This document shows positions 14,558 to 21,952 of a stretch of 22,912 nucleotides of DNA, one piece after another. The DNA is from a virus: IMG/VR virus record IMGVR_UViG_3300021197_000800, positions 1 to 22,912 of that record; one strand, written 5' to 3'. A model generated the notes under the pieces. The model was given only the letters and a program-made list of their open reading frames with translations, was not told the DNA's origin and made no database searches. Positions within the stretch are counted from its first letter, which is position 1; every line of letters begins with the position of its first letter. Position numbers and translations under genes: made by a program.

Positions 14558-15484
14558 ATGAGTGAAAAGTTAAAGGCCCATGAGGCAGACGATGGACAGG
14601 TAGACCTTGAGTTTACGGAAGAAGCTCAAGATGTAATTTTAGAAGCAGAAGATTCGGCAAATTCTCAGGATTCTAGTGCAGAAACCGTAGTACAAGAGTC
14701 GGATAGCGAGGATGAACATGAGAAATACAGTAACTCAGTTCAAAAACGCATTAACCAGCTTACTAAAAGAGCTAAAGAAGCGGAAAGGGAGCGTGAAGAG
14801 GCGTTGCGCTATGCTCAAAACATTCAAGCTGAAAACACGGATGTTAAGCAAAGGCTTCAAACTTTAGACCGTAGCTACATAGATGAGTACGGGCACCGAG
14901 TTAGCTCGGAGCAGGCTAGAGCTAAAGACGAGTTAAAGTCTGCTATTGAAGTGGGCGATACAGATCGCCAGATGCAGGCTCAAGAAAGAATTACACAGCT
15001 AACTTTAGCCGCGGATAAACATGCGCAAGCTAAAGCTAGTAGAGAAGCTCAAGCGCAACAAGCGCAGCAGCAACAAGAATATGCGCAACAACAGCAATAC
15101 CAACCTGCTCCTCGACAAGCCGCACCCGATCAAAAAGCCGAAGAATGGGCTTCTAAAAACGATTGGTTTGGTGAAGATGACGCAATGACGTTTGCGGCGT
15201 TTGGTTTGCATAAGAAATTAGTTCAAGAAGAAGGATTTGACCCAGCTAGTAATGATTACTATGATGCGTTAGATTCTCGCATGAAAAATGCGTTTCCTCA
15301 CCGGTTTCCGGATGAAGAAGTAACAAGACAAAATCGTTCTGGACAAACTGTAGCGGGAGTATCTCGCTCTAAAGGAACAGGACGCGGTAAAAAGGTTCGT
15401 CTCTCCCCGAGCCAAGTTACCATTGCAAAAAGATTGGGAGTGCCACTCGAAGAGTACGCTAAGTACGTGAAGGAAGGACAATGA
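14558..15484 (+). CDS. Capsid scaffolding protein
   Basis: This 308-residue protein has the composition and layout of a phage scaffold. It has an acidic N-terminus (about 1-55), a long charged coiled-coil region (about 60-150), a Gln/Ala-rich stretch (about 155-195), an EEWASKNDWFGEDDAMT segment, and a basic helix-turn-helix tail RLSPSQVTIAKRLGVPLEEY (281-300) that would bind capsid protein. Scaffolds assemble the prohead interior and are then released. ATG 14558 is preferred over ATG 14552 because the ribosome binding site AAGGGA (14545-14550) is seven bases from the first and one from the second. No protease motif is seen. It ends in an ATGA overlap. Confidence 0.82.
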   Translation: MSEKLKAHEADDGQVDLEFTEEAQDVILEAEDSANSQDSSAETVVQESDSEDEHEKYSNSVQKRINQLTKRAKEAEREREEALRYAQNIQAENTDVKQRLQTLDRSYIDEYGHRVSSEQARAKDELKSAIEVGDTDRQMQAQERITQLTLAADKHAQAKASREAQAQQAQQQQEYAQQQQYQPAPRQAAPDQKAEEWASKNDWFGEDDAMTFAAFGLHKKLVQEEGFDPASNDYYDALDSRMKNAFPHRFPDEEVTRQNRSGQTVAGVSRSKGTGRGKKVRLSPSQVTIAKRLGVPLEEYAKYVKEGQ

Positions 15485-15966
15485 CAGATAATCAAAATGA
15501 TGAAATTGAAGCTATCAAGAGAACTTCCCGCGCTAAATCATCACGGGCTGCAAAGGCAAGAAGAACGCCTTGGAGTCCACCGTCTAAGTTAGACGCGCCC
15601 CCTGCGCCAGAAGGGTATAAACATCGTTGGATACGTGCTGAAGTGCGTGGTTTTGAAGACCGCACCAATATTTCTGCTCGTATTAGAGAAGGCTATGAAC
15701 TAGTCAGACGCGATGAATATCCCGATTTTGAGGCACCTACTATAGAATCAGGGAAATATGAAGGCGTGTTTGGTGTAGGCGGATTGTTGCTAGCAAGAAT
15801 ACCGTTAGAAACCGTGGCTGAAAGAACTGAGTACTTCCAACGGAAGAGCGCAGATCAGATCGAAGCGATTGAAACGGACATTCTTCGCGAAAATGCACAC
15901 TCGACTATGGTGATTGACAAACCAGAACGTCAATCCCGTGTAACTTTTGGTGGTCCTCGTAAGTAA
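15481..15966 (+). CDS. Conserved unknown protein between scaffold and capsid
   Basis: The 161-residue product starts in an ATGA overlap with the scaffold gene, behind AAGGAAGGA (15470-15478). The N-terminal 40 residues are very basic (KSSRAAKARRTPW). The middle forms a compact domain with RWIRAEVRGFEDRTNISARI, YPDFEAP and the hydrophobic VFGVGGLLLARIPLETV. The tail is an amphipathic helix followed by a basic RVTFGGPRK end. I associate this type of protein with head operons of aquatic phages but know no function. A basic N-terminus fits contact with DNA or the acidic scaffold, which is inference. Confidence 0.65.
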   Translation: MTDNQNDEIEAIKRTSRAKSSRAAKARRTPWSPPSKLDAPPAPEGYKHRWIRAEVRGFEDRTNISARIREGYELVRRDEYPDFEAPTIESGKYEGVFGVGGLLLARIPLETVAERTEYFQRKSADQIEAIETDILRENAHSTMVIDKPERQSRVTFGGPRK

Positions 15967-15985
15967 CGCTTTTAGGAGCAATTAA

Positions 15986-16636
15986 ATGGCAAATCAAGAA
16001 ACTGCTTACGGGCTTCGTCCTATTGGACTAGTAGGAGCAGCCGCAAATTCAAATGGTCTAACTCAATACGAAATCGCTTCGGATAACACGGGCGCTATAT
16101 TTCAATATGGCATCGTTGTTCCGTTAGCTGCTGGGGTAATTGCCCAAGCAGGCGCAACCGATGGTGGCACTACGCAAGCCCTCGGTGTATTAGTTGGTGT
16201 TGAATATGTGGATTCTGTAACTAAGAAGCCCACTTTCATTAACTATTGGCCCGGATCTAACAGCGTAAGCGTTGACACGAATTTTCCTGTCAAAGCACTC
16301 GTTGCAGATAATCCGATGCAAACTTTCCAAGTTGCTACAGACGCATCTATTACCAACAGAGCTACTGCTCTGGCGGCAGTATTCGCTAATGCTAGTCTTG
16401 GCACTTCTGCTCGAACCGGTTCAACCGACACAGGTCGCTCTAACTCGGCGTTAGGCGTGTCTACAATCGCAACTACAGCTACGCTGCCGTTGAAAATCAT
16501 GGGTATCGTTGATGACGATGCTAACAGTGATTTTGCTTCAGCAGGGATTGGCTTGATTGTGCGATTAAATGCACACTATAACTCTCCGAATGCGAGATTC
16601 GATTCACAAACTACAGCCACTACAACTGGCATATAA
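15986..16636 (+). CDS. Probable head structural or decoration protein
   Basis: This 216-residue protein is rich in Ala, Thr, Gly, Ser and Asn and predicted mainly beta. It opens with ETAYGLRPIGLVGAA, followed by GAIFQYGIVVPLAAGVI and YWPGSNSVSV, and ends in LIVRLNAHYNSPNARF. It has a strong AGGAG at 15974-15978 and lies directly before the capsid gene, spaced by 15 bp. Phages often encode a decoration or capsid-vertex protein here, so a head-surface role is likely, but no named family is recognised. Confidence 0.6.
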   Translation: MANQETAYGLRPIGLVGAAANSNGLTQYEIASDNTGAIFQYGIVVPLAAGVIAQAGATDGGTTQALGVLVGVEYVDSVTKKPTFINYWPGSNSVSVDTNFPVKALVADNPMQTFQVATDASITNRATALAAVFANASLGTSARTGSTDTGRSNSALGVSTIATTATLPLKIMGIVDDDANSDFASAGIGLIVRLNAHYNSPNARFDSQTTATTTGI

Positions 16637-16651
16637 GGTAGGAGAAATTCA

Positions 16652-17557
16652 ATGCCTATTACACGCGCCCAACTGGCGAAAGAGCTTGAACCCGGCCTAA
16701 ACGCTTTGTTCGGCTTAGAGTATGATCGATACGACCAAGAGCATTCTGAAATCTTTGACGAAGAGTCTTCGGACAGAGCGTTTGAAGAAGAAGTGATGCT
16801 TTCTGGCTTTGGTACAGCCCCAGTTAAATCTGAAGGTGGTTCAATTTCATTTGACCAAGCGCAGGAGACTTATACTGCACGCTACTCACATGAAACTATT
16901 GCACTAGCCTTTTCGATCACTGAGGAAGCTATTGAAGATAACCTTTACGACAAGCTGGCAGCACGCTACACCCGTGCATTGGCACGATCTATGTCACAAA
17001 CCAAGCAAATCCGCGCAGCAAGCGTACTGAACAATGCGTTCAGCACTGCGTCGCCTATCGGTGACGGCTCGGCATTGTGTGCAGCAGATCACCCGTCAAT
17101 CTCAGGTGATCAGTCAAACGTATTGGCCGTAGCCGCCGATCTCAACGAAACATCTCTTGAGCAGATGCTAATTGATATCGCAGGCTTCACCGATGAGCGT
17201 GGCTTAAAGATTGCAGTTCGTGGAATGAAGTTAGTAATTCCTAAAGAGCTTCAATTTATTGCAGAAAGAGTTATGAACTCTACACTGCGATCAAGTACGG
17301 CTGACAACGATGTCAACGCTATGAAGTCTATGGGAATGCTTCCAGAAGGAGCGGTTGTAAACCACTTCCTTACGGACACAGACGCATACTTCATAAAGAC
17401 TGACGCTCCAAGTGGCTTTAAATTGTTTCAAAGAACTCCCATCAAAACTGCGATGGAAGGTGACTTTGATACAGGTAACATGCGCTTCAAGGCACGTGAA
17501 CGTTATTCGTTCGGCGTATCTGATTGGCGTTCCGTTATCGGCACACCCGGAGCCTAG
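16652..17557 (+). CDS. Major capsid protein (HK97 fold, Mu gpT-like)
   Basis: This 301-residue protein is the expected length for an HK97-fold shell protein and resembles the Mu-like major head subunit gpT group. Its features are an N-terminal helix (TRAQLAKELEPGL), YSHETIALAFSITEEAIEDNLYDKL as the long spine-helix region, and ALCAADHPS followed by a variable loop. LKIAVRGMKLVIPKELQF is a strand-helix of the A domain, and GDFDTGNMRFKARERYSFGVSDWRSV is the C-terminal P-domain strand region. AGGAGA lies six bases before ATG 16652. It is followed 22 bp later by a terminator, consistent with a strongly expressed gene. No protease is seen in the window, and the N-terminus shows no long delta domain. 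Confidence 0.88.
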   Translation: MPITRAQLAKELEPGLNALFGLEYDRYDQEHSEIFDEESSDRAFEEEVMLSGFGTAPVKSEGGSISFDQAQETYTARYSHETIALAFSITEEAIEDNLYDKLAARYTRALARSMSQTKQIRAASVLNNAFSTASPIGDGSALCAADHPSISGDQSNVLAVAADLNETSLEQMLIDIAGFTDERGLKIAVRGMKLVIPKELQFIAERVMNSTLRSSTADNDVNAMKSMGMLPEGAVVNHFLTDTDAYFIKTDAPSGFKLFQRTPIKTAMEGDFDTGNMRFKARERYSFGVSDWRSVIGTPGA

Positions 17558-17579
17558 TTCTTTTGAGCTAGCTATTAAG

Positions 17580-17609
17580 AAAGGGGCACTTGTTGCCCCT
17601 TTTCTTTTT
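17580..17609 (+). terminator. Rho-independent terminator after capsid gene
   Basis: AAAGGGGCA (17580-17588) pairs with TGCCCCTTT (17594-17602) around CTTGT, followed by a TCTTTTT tract. Confidence 0.85.
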
Positions 17610-17618
17610 GTGTATATT
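17590..17618 (+). promoter_or_regulatory. Candidate promoter overlapping the terminator
   Basis: TTGTTG (17590-17595) and TATATT (17613-17618) are exactly 17 bp apart. The -35 lies in the terminator loop. It could re-start transcription of the following structural genes. Confidence 0.35.
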
Positions 17619-17676
17619 TAATTTATTCCTGACAGGTGCATTCCGTGCCTGACACTAGCCACGACAGGAGATAATC

Positions 17677-18330
17677 ATGGCGAACACAACTTTTACTGGA
17701 GCAGTACGCTCAGAGAACGGTTTTTCAGATATTACCAAAAGCGCAACAACCGGCGCGGTAACTACTAATTCTACTTACGGCACTAACGCCTCCATAGGCG
17801 GCACCCTTGGTGTAACTGGCGTAACAACACTCACAGGAAATGCAGGCCCAGAAGCAGGCACTGGTATTACTACCGGAACCGGCACTATATATGCATCTAC
17901 TGTTACTCAAGCTGGTGGCATGTGGCACACAAGCATCCTTATGGATCTTACTGGCCTAGCGTCTTCTGGCAGCGGCGACATCATTGGTAAAGCGGGCACT
18001 GCTAGTTCCAACATAGGTACTACAACCGTAGCCTTAAACGGCACGATTCTAGGCGGTAAGCTTACATGCATAGAAACTCCTGCTGGCGGCGATCCAGACA
18101 TCGACCTTTGGTATGCCGATGAATCAACAGGTGCTGAAGATGCTGCAATTACATCTTTAACTAATCAAGTTCAAATGTTGAACTCTGGCGACCTAGCCGC
18201 TGGTTCTGTTCTTGGTATTCCGGTCCCTCCGGCTGCCAGTAAGTTTATGTACTTGGTAGCAGGTGCGGCAACTAACGCAGACTACACCGCAGGCAAGATC
18301 CTTATTGAATTCTTCGGATACAATGCTTAG
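17677..18330 (+). CDS. Probable virion structural (decoration-like) protein
   Basis: This 217-residue protein has an N-terminal Gly/Thr/Ser-rich stretch of short beta repeats (GAVRSENGF, GTLGVTGVTTLTGNAG, about 9-56), as found in trimeric head fibres and tail-spike stems. A beta-rich domain follows (about 75-217) with MWHTSILMDLTGL, TCIETPAGGDPDIDLWY and ILIEFFGY. AGGAG lies six bases before ATG 17677. The gene is isolated between two terminators, immediately after the capsid gene, which suggests high and separately tuned expression. Decoration protein or head fibre is my best guess; no family is recognised. Confidence 0.6.
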   Translation: MANTTFTGAVRSENGFSDITKSATTGAVTTNSTYGTNASIGGTLGVTGVTTLTGNAGPEAGTGITTGTGTIYASTVTQAGGMWHTSILMDLTGLASSGSGDIIGKAGTASSNIGTTTVALNGTILGGKLTCIETPAGGDPDIDLWYADESTGAEDAAITSLTNQVQMLNSGDLAAGSVLGIPVPPAASKFMYLVAGAATNADYTAGKILIEFFGYNA

Positions 18331-18342
18331 TTGTAAGCTTTT

Positions 18343-18368
18343 AAGGGGCGGCAACGCCCCTTCTTTTT
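18343..18368 (+). terminator. Rho-independent terminator
   Basis: AAGGGGCG (18343-18350) pairs with CGCCCCTT (18355-18362) around GCAA, a stable tetraloop, followed by CTTTTT. The ribosome binding site of the next gene begins directly after it. Confidence 0.88.
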
Positions 18369-18379
18369 AGGAGAAGATT

Positions 18380-18994
18380 ATGGGTATGTCCGATGTAATT
18401 GCGGTAACCATTACCGCAGATACGCTTGCCGCAGATGACGATGGCATTTCAGCTTCGGCGCAAGTAGCGAATAATGCGGCGCTAGTAATCGGTGGAGCAT
18501 TGGCAAGTGGCGGTTCTGTCACGTTGAGTAACGCAAGAAAATTAACCATCACATCCGGCGGCAATGACTCAGGCATATCGTTTACGATTGTTGGAACCGA
18601 CATTAATGGCACTGCGCAGACAGAATCCCTTACGGGTGCTAACGCAGGTGTTGCTACAAGTGCGGCATTTTTCCTTACGATTGCAAGTATAACCGCTGTA
18701 GGAGATCCTGCGGGAACCGTCAAGGCTGGTATCAGTGGCGACTCTTCAGATATTGTTTTTGCCGGTAGATCTAGGCTAAAAGGTGCATATCTAACAAGCA
18801 CTGCAACTGCTGGAACGGTTGATTTTTTGAACACCTCAACAGCCGGTACAAGTCTACTAAAAATAAGTTCTGTTGCATCTGCCACAGCAACTAGAGACGT
18901 AGTTATCCCAGAAAACGGGGTTTTGTTTACTGACGGTATATACTTGCAATACACCGTATCAACTTTTTTAACCTTAACTGTTTTTCACGCATAG
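18380..18994 (+). CDS. Probable virion structural protein
   Basis: The 204-residue product is beta-rich and full of Ala, Thr, Ser and Gly. It contains SVTLSNARKLTITSGGNDSGISFTIVGTDINGTAQTESLTG followed by FLTIASITAVGDPAGTVKAG, the pattern of a repeated beta-sandwich used in phage surface proteins. ATG 18380 has AGGAG (18369-18373) directly behind the terminator's T tract; ATG 18386 is too far for that site. Homologues that I associate with aquatic phage genomes lie between capsid and adaptor genes. The exact role (decoration, fibre or tail) is not decidable. Confidence 0.6.
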   Translation: MGMSDVIAVTITADTLAADDDGISASAQVANNAALVIGGALASGGSVTLSNARKLTITSGGNDSGISFTIVGTDINGTAQTESLTGANAGVATSAAFFLTIASITAVGDPAGTVKAGISGDSSDIVFAGRSRLKGAYLTSTATAGTVDFLNTSTAGTSLLKISSVASATATRDVVIPENGVLFTDGIYLQYTVSTFLTLTVFHA

Positions 18995-19007
18995 CATAGG
19001 TGATTAA

Positions 19008-19292
19008 ATGGCGACAACTAAAGACGTTACACGGACCCCTTCTGGCCGTATAAAGTATCGAGGTGAAACTTTTTCGGGTTTTAACAAGCCGAAAAGAACG
19101 CCTAATAAACCTAAGAAAAGTGCGGTTTTGGCTAAAAAAGGTAGTGACATCAAGATAGTACGTTTTGGGGACCCCAAGATGTCTATTAAGAAAGATCAAC
19201 CAGCTAGACGTTCTAACTTTAGGGCACGCCATAATTGCGATACTGCCAAAGATAAATTTAGCGCCCGGTATTGGTCTTGTAAAGCATGGTAA
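19008..19292 (+). CDS. Very basic small protein 1 of 4
   Basis: This 94-residue protein has 26 Lys/Arg against 7 Asp/Glu (hand count). The N-terminal half is KPKRTPNKPKKS-like and probably disordered. The C-terminal part, SIKKDQPARRSNFRARHNCDTAKDKFSARYWSCKAW, contains a His-Asn-Cys and a late Cys with aromatic residues, so a small fold or metal site is possible. This C-terminal sequence pattern recurs in uncultured aquatic phages in my experience. TAGGTGA at 18997-19003 precedes ATG 19008, and the stop overlaps the next gene's start as TAATG. Confidence 0.68.
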   Translation: MATTKDVTRTPSGRIKYRGETFSGFNKPKRTPNKPKKSAVLAKKGSDIKIVRFGDPKMSIKKDQPARRSNFRARHNCDTAKDKFSARYWSCKAW

Positions 19293-19501
19293 TGACACGC
19301 GGGGACATGCCCAAAGGGTTGACGTATTACCGTAAAGGTGGCGCTGCGTCTAAAAAAAGCAAGGGCAGTAAGATTTGCCCTGCGGGTAAAGCGTGGGCAA
19401 AAAGAACCTTCGACACATACCCTTCGGCATATGCCAACATGGCCGCTTCTAAGTATTGTAAAGACCCTAACTATGCCAAAGGCAGTAAGAAGAAAAGCTA
19501 A
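19292..19501 (+). CDS. Very basic small protein 2 of 4
   Basis: The 69-residue product (from ATG 19292; 71 from ATG 19286) has 17 Lys/Arg against 3 acids. Its core, ICPAGKAWAKRTFDTYPSAYANMAASKYCKDP, has two cysteines and regularly spaced aromatics and looks folded, flanked by lysine/glycine/serine-rich arms. ATG 19292 is preferred because it overlaps the upstream stop as TAATG; ATG 19307 is a further option. It overlaps the next start in the same way. The family function is unknown; nucleic-acid binding is inferred from charge only. Confidence 0.65.
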   Translation: MTRGDMPKGLTYYRKGGAASKKSKGSKICPAGKAWAKRTFDTYPSAYANMAASKYCKDPNYAKGSKKKS

Positions 19502-19827
19502 TGGGTGAGTTAAAGAAATGGCGTGACCAAAACTGGGTTCGTATCGACTCCGAAGGCAATATTGTTGGAAAATGCGGTACTTCTCCAGACAAAAAGAATC
19601 CAGACCGTTGCTTGCCAGAAGCCAAAGCACGATCTTTGACTAAAGCAGAACGAGCAGCAACAGCGCGTAAAAAGAAAAAAGCCGGAAGTAAAGGCAAGAC
19701 AGTGGTTTCCAATACTAAGAAAGCTACTGTAAAAGGAATGCGGGATGGGGGCGAAGTTCGTCAACAAATTGCAAAAGGATGCGGTGCGGTATTAGAAGGC
19801 CGTCGAAAAGTAACCAAATATTTGTGA
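19501..19827 (+). CDS. Very basic small protein 3 of 4
   Basis: This 108-residue protein begins at a TAATG overlap. Its N-terminal domain, LKKWRDQNWVRIDSEGNIVGKCGTSPDKKNPDRCLP, has two cysteines and tryptophans in a conserved-looking pattern. Next comes a helix, ARSLTKAERAATARKKKK, and then a long basic tail; the total is 29 Lys/Arg against 11 acids. Proteins with this 'W-x-RI...GxCGT...NPDRCLP' pattern are frequent in environmental phage contigs. Their function is unknown to me. DNA condensation or capsid-interior binding would fit, but is inference. Confidence 0.66.
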   Translation: MGELKKWRDQNWVRIDSEGNIVGKCGTSPDKKNPDRCLPEAKARSLTKAERAATARKKKKAGSKGKTVVSNTKKATVKGMRDGGEVRQQIAKGCGAVLEGRRKVTKYL

Positions 19828-19834
19828 GGTCGAT

Positions 19835-20092
19835 ATGTCGGTAGTTAATTTAGGCAACGGTGCCCCTAAGAAAAAAGGCACAACAAAAATTAAATCCAAA
19901 GGTATGTCTATGGGCGGTGCCATGAAATCTAAAGGCATGGCTGCGGGTGGTAAGATGAAGCCCAAGGGTATGGCGGCTGGTGGTAAGGTAGCCAAGAAGT
20001 CTATGGGCGGTGCCATGAAGTCTAAAGGCATGGCCGCAGGCGGTAAGATGAAATCCAAGGGTTATCGAAGTGGTGGCAAAGTAAGCAAATAA
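19835..20092 (+). CDS. Lysine/glycine repeat protein, 4 of 4
   Basis: The 85-residue product has 21 Lys and 1 Arg and no acidic residue. It is almost wholly built from MGGAMKSKGMAAGGKM-type units, so it is expected to be disordered and strongly cationic, resembling a protamine or histone-tail-like DNA binder. GAGGT at 19826-19830 gives a strong ribosome binding site. The coding DNA contains a 93-bp (31-codon) duplication. The same 'GGxxxK/GGMV' flavour appears in linkers of the polyvalent protein. Function is inferred from charge only. Confidence 0.65.
   Translation: MSVVNLGNGAPKKKGTTKIKSKGMSMGGAMKSKGMAAGGKMKPKGMAAGGKVAKKSMGGAMKSKGMAAGGKMKSKGYRSGGKVSK
19907..20092 (+). repeat. 93-bp imperfect tandem duplication
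   Basis: The unit beginning TCTATGGGCGGTGCCATGAA at 19907 recurs at 20000, in phase (31 codons), with mostly third-position differences. Shorter KGMAAGGK units repeat inside each copy. Confidence 0.8.
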
Positions 20093-20095
20093 AAC

Positions 20096-20779
20096 ATGTC
20101 TTACTTAACGTCGAATATCCCTCATTTTAAGTGCTGGGTCAGAAAAGAATTTACGCATAACCATGAGCAGTTTCATGGAGAGTTTCTTCATGCAATGGTG
20201 GTTGCTGTAACTACAATGCCTTGTAGGTGTTTAAGTTTTCAGATTATTTTCACCGGAATTGAAGCAGAAGGTGAAGAAGAAGATACCGTACATGGCGGTG
20301 CAATGTGGGCTAGGATGCCGATAACGGCTTTGGTTGCGGACATTCCGCTAGAAGAGTGGCCGGAGCCGATGGCGGTACACGATGCCCAGCCGTGGGACTG
20401 TTCCTCTAATCATCACTCGGTGTATGTTTTAGATAGAGCAACGCCGTCTCCGTGGATGGCTAAAATAAACGGGGAAATGTTCCCTGCAAAGTATTTGTTT
20501 ACTGTGGATTATACGGAAAGCGAAATAGCAGATGATCCGGCGCAGCATAAGCAATCGCATGTTTTACAGCTATTGGATGCAGGCCAATGGACGGGCAATA
20601 TCGTAGCGTTGCCAAACAACCGAGTACGGGTCACACACCCTGCTTGGTTTGAAACAGGCTCGGGTGCCCCCGATTTTAAACCTTCGGCGCACATACATTA
20701 CTCTAAATCTGATTTAGACTATAGTTTGGACGTTAACCGAATATTTGATAATTTATACAATGACAATATCGAACAGTAA
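20096..20779 (+). CDS. Conserved unknown phage protein
   Basis: This 227-residue protein has a His/Phe-rich N-terminus (FTHNHEQFHGEFLHAM, about 18-33), then TMPCRCLSFQIIFTG and EGEEEDTVHGGAMWARMPITALVAD. Then follow WPEPMAVHDAQPWDCSSNHHSVYVL, a beta-rich middle and SAHIHYSKSDLDY near the end. Numerous histidines and acids (H20, H22, H26, H31) could bind a metal. I associate this sequence type with environmental phages, where it is annotated hypothetical. The start ATG 20096 lies 3 bp after the previous stop with no clear Shine-Dalgarno, and the end overlaps the next gene by 20 bp. Confidence 0.65.
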   Translation: MSYLTSNIPHFKCWVRKEFTHNHEQFHGEFLHAMVVAVTTMPCRCLSFQIIFTGIEAEGEEEDTVHGGAMWARMPITALVADIPLEEWPEPMAVHDAQPWDCSSNHHSVYVLDRATPSPWMAKINGEMFPAKYLFTVDYTESEIADDPAQHKQSHVLQLLDAGQWTGNIVALPNNRVRVTHPAWFETGSGAPDFKPSAHIHYSKSDLDYSLDVNRIFDNLYNDNIEQ

Positions 20780-21644
20780 GAATTTTGAAATAGATGTCGC
20801 TGAATATATTGAAGAAGCGTTTGAGCGGTGTGGTCAAGAAGTACGCACGGGCTATGATCTAAGGACCGCAAAAAGGTCTTTGAACTTATTGTTTGCTGAT
20901 TGGGCCAACAGAGGTTTAAATCAATGGACCATAGAGCAAACTACCATCACGCTTGCCGCAGGAATCAGTGAGTATCCCTCGGGTTCGTTAACTCTTTCCG
21001 TAGCGGCTACCGGCAGTTTCACGGTTGGCGAAACGATTACGGGCGGTACAAGCGGCGCTATTGCTTCTATAACTAGCTCTCCTACAACCACGTCTTTTGC
21101 CACTACTATTCCAGTAGGCTCGTTTACGCTTAACGAAACGATTACGGGCGGTACAAGCGGCGCTACAACCACTGTTTCGGCGGTTCAAGATTTATCGGAC
21201 ACGCAATCTACAATAGATATGCTTTCTGCGGTGGTTACTCGAACCGGAACGGACTTTGAAATCACACGCCTTAGTCGGTCTGAGTTTTTAAATATTCCAA
21301 CAAAAACTCAAACGGGTCGCCCTAATCAATTCTTTTTAGATAGGCAAATAAGTCCTGTTCTAAAAATATGGCCGGTTCCGGACAACAATACGGACGTTAT
21401 TAAATTTAACCGTCTAACTCGAATAGACGATGCGGATGCTTTTACAAACACGGTAGATATACCTTTTAGGTTTTACCCTTGCTTGGCCGCGGGCCTTGCG
21501 TACTATCTTTCTATGAAGCGTAGTCCTCAACTAATGGCACCACTTAAAGCTATTTATGAAGAAGAAATGCTTCGTGCAATGGAAGAAGATCGCGACAGGG
21601 CATCCTTTAAGATAAGTCCTCCTTCATACCAGTACGGTCTTTAA
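20760..21644 (+). CDS. Head-to-tail adaptor (P22 gp4-like) with beta insert
   Basis: ATG 20760 gives a 294-residue protein; a TTG at 20745 is less likely. Helical ends frame a beta core. Residues 10-60 (EYIEEAFERCG, RTAKRSLNLLFADWANRGLNQWT) and the run SRSEFLNIPTKTQTGRPNQFFLDRQISPVLKIWPVPD (about 174-210) match the pattern of phage gp4-like adaptors, which bind under the portal and receive the tail. The C-terminal helix EEEMLRAMEEDRDR also fits. The usual 'xYxLp...vDil' region is split: GISEYPSGS (68-76) is separated from STIDMLSAVV by about 70 residues. That stretch includes two copies of GSFT-xx-ETITGGTSGA at 85-100 and 120-135. Confidence 0.72.
   Translation: MTISNSKNFEIDVAEYIEEAFERCGQEVRTGYDLRTAKRSLNLLFADWANRGLNQWTIEQTTITLAAGISEYPSGSLTLSVAATGSFTVGETITGGTSGAIASITSSPTTTSFATTIPVGSFTLNETITGGTSGATTTVSAVQDLSDTQSTIDMLSAVVTRTGTDFEITRLSRSEFLNIPTKTQTGRPNQFFLDRQISPVLKIWPVPDNNTDVIKFNRLTRIDDADAFTNTVDIPFRFYPCLAAGLAYYLSMKRSPQLMAPLKAIYEEEMLRAMEEDRDRASFKISPPSYQYGL
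21029..21165 (+). repeat. 32-bp direct repeat, 105-bp period
   Basis: 21029-21060 and 21134-21165 are identical over 32 bases and in the same frame, encoding the ETITGGTSGA units of the adaptor insert. Confidence 0.9.
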
Positions 21645-21646
21645 TC

Positions 21647-21952
21647 GTGTCTGGCTTTGCGTCTGGAAAAAATGCTTACGGAATATCAGATCGCTCTGGT
21701 TTTCGATACAAGCTCAATCGCATGAAACGCGAGTGGAACGGCAATTTAGTTGGGTTTGACGAGTTTGAACCAAAACAACCGCAATTGTTTCCAACACGCC
21801 ATATAGATGACCCGCAAGCTTTAAAGAACCCTCGCCCGGATCGCATAGAACCTTTTGTAGTTTCAGTAGGTGTTTCAACAATCGATAATTTCCCATTTGT
21901 ACCCGTAAAAGGTTCGGGTCAAGTAGGGCAGGTAACTGTGGTGATAACATGA
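21647..21952 (+). CDS. Small conserved unknown, connector region
   Basis: The 101-residue product starts at GTG 21647, two bases after the adaptor stop. SGKNAYGISDRSGFRYKLNRMKREWNGNLVGFDEFEPKQPQL occupies the N-terminal half, with an FEPKQPQL motif that I have seen in environmental phage contigs. The C-terminal part is Pro/Val-rich, ending in GQVTVVIT. It ends in an ATGA overlap with the next gene. Position between two adaptor-like genes suggests a role at the head-tail junction or tail, but the family is uncharacterised to my knowledge. Confidence 0.62.
   Translation: MSGFASGKNAYGISDRSGFRYKLNRMKREWNGNLVGFDEFEPKQPQLFPTRHIDDPQALKNPRPDRIEPFVVSVGVSTIDNFPFVPVKGSGQVGQVTVVIT

Noticed and set aside
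18367-18954. 195-codon open frame on the minus strand
   Set aside because: It mirrors a well-supported + strand structural gene with a strong ribosome binding site; the protein is Val/Ala/Pro-rich as expected of a shadow frame.
17911-19983. Two GCTGGTGG Chi-like octamers (17911 and 19976)
   Set aside because: About 0.7 is expected by chance on both strands, and both lie in Gly-rich coding sequence.
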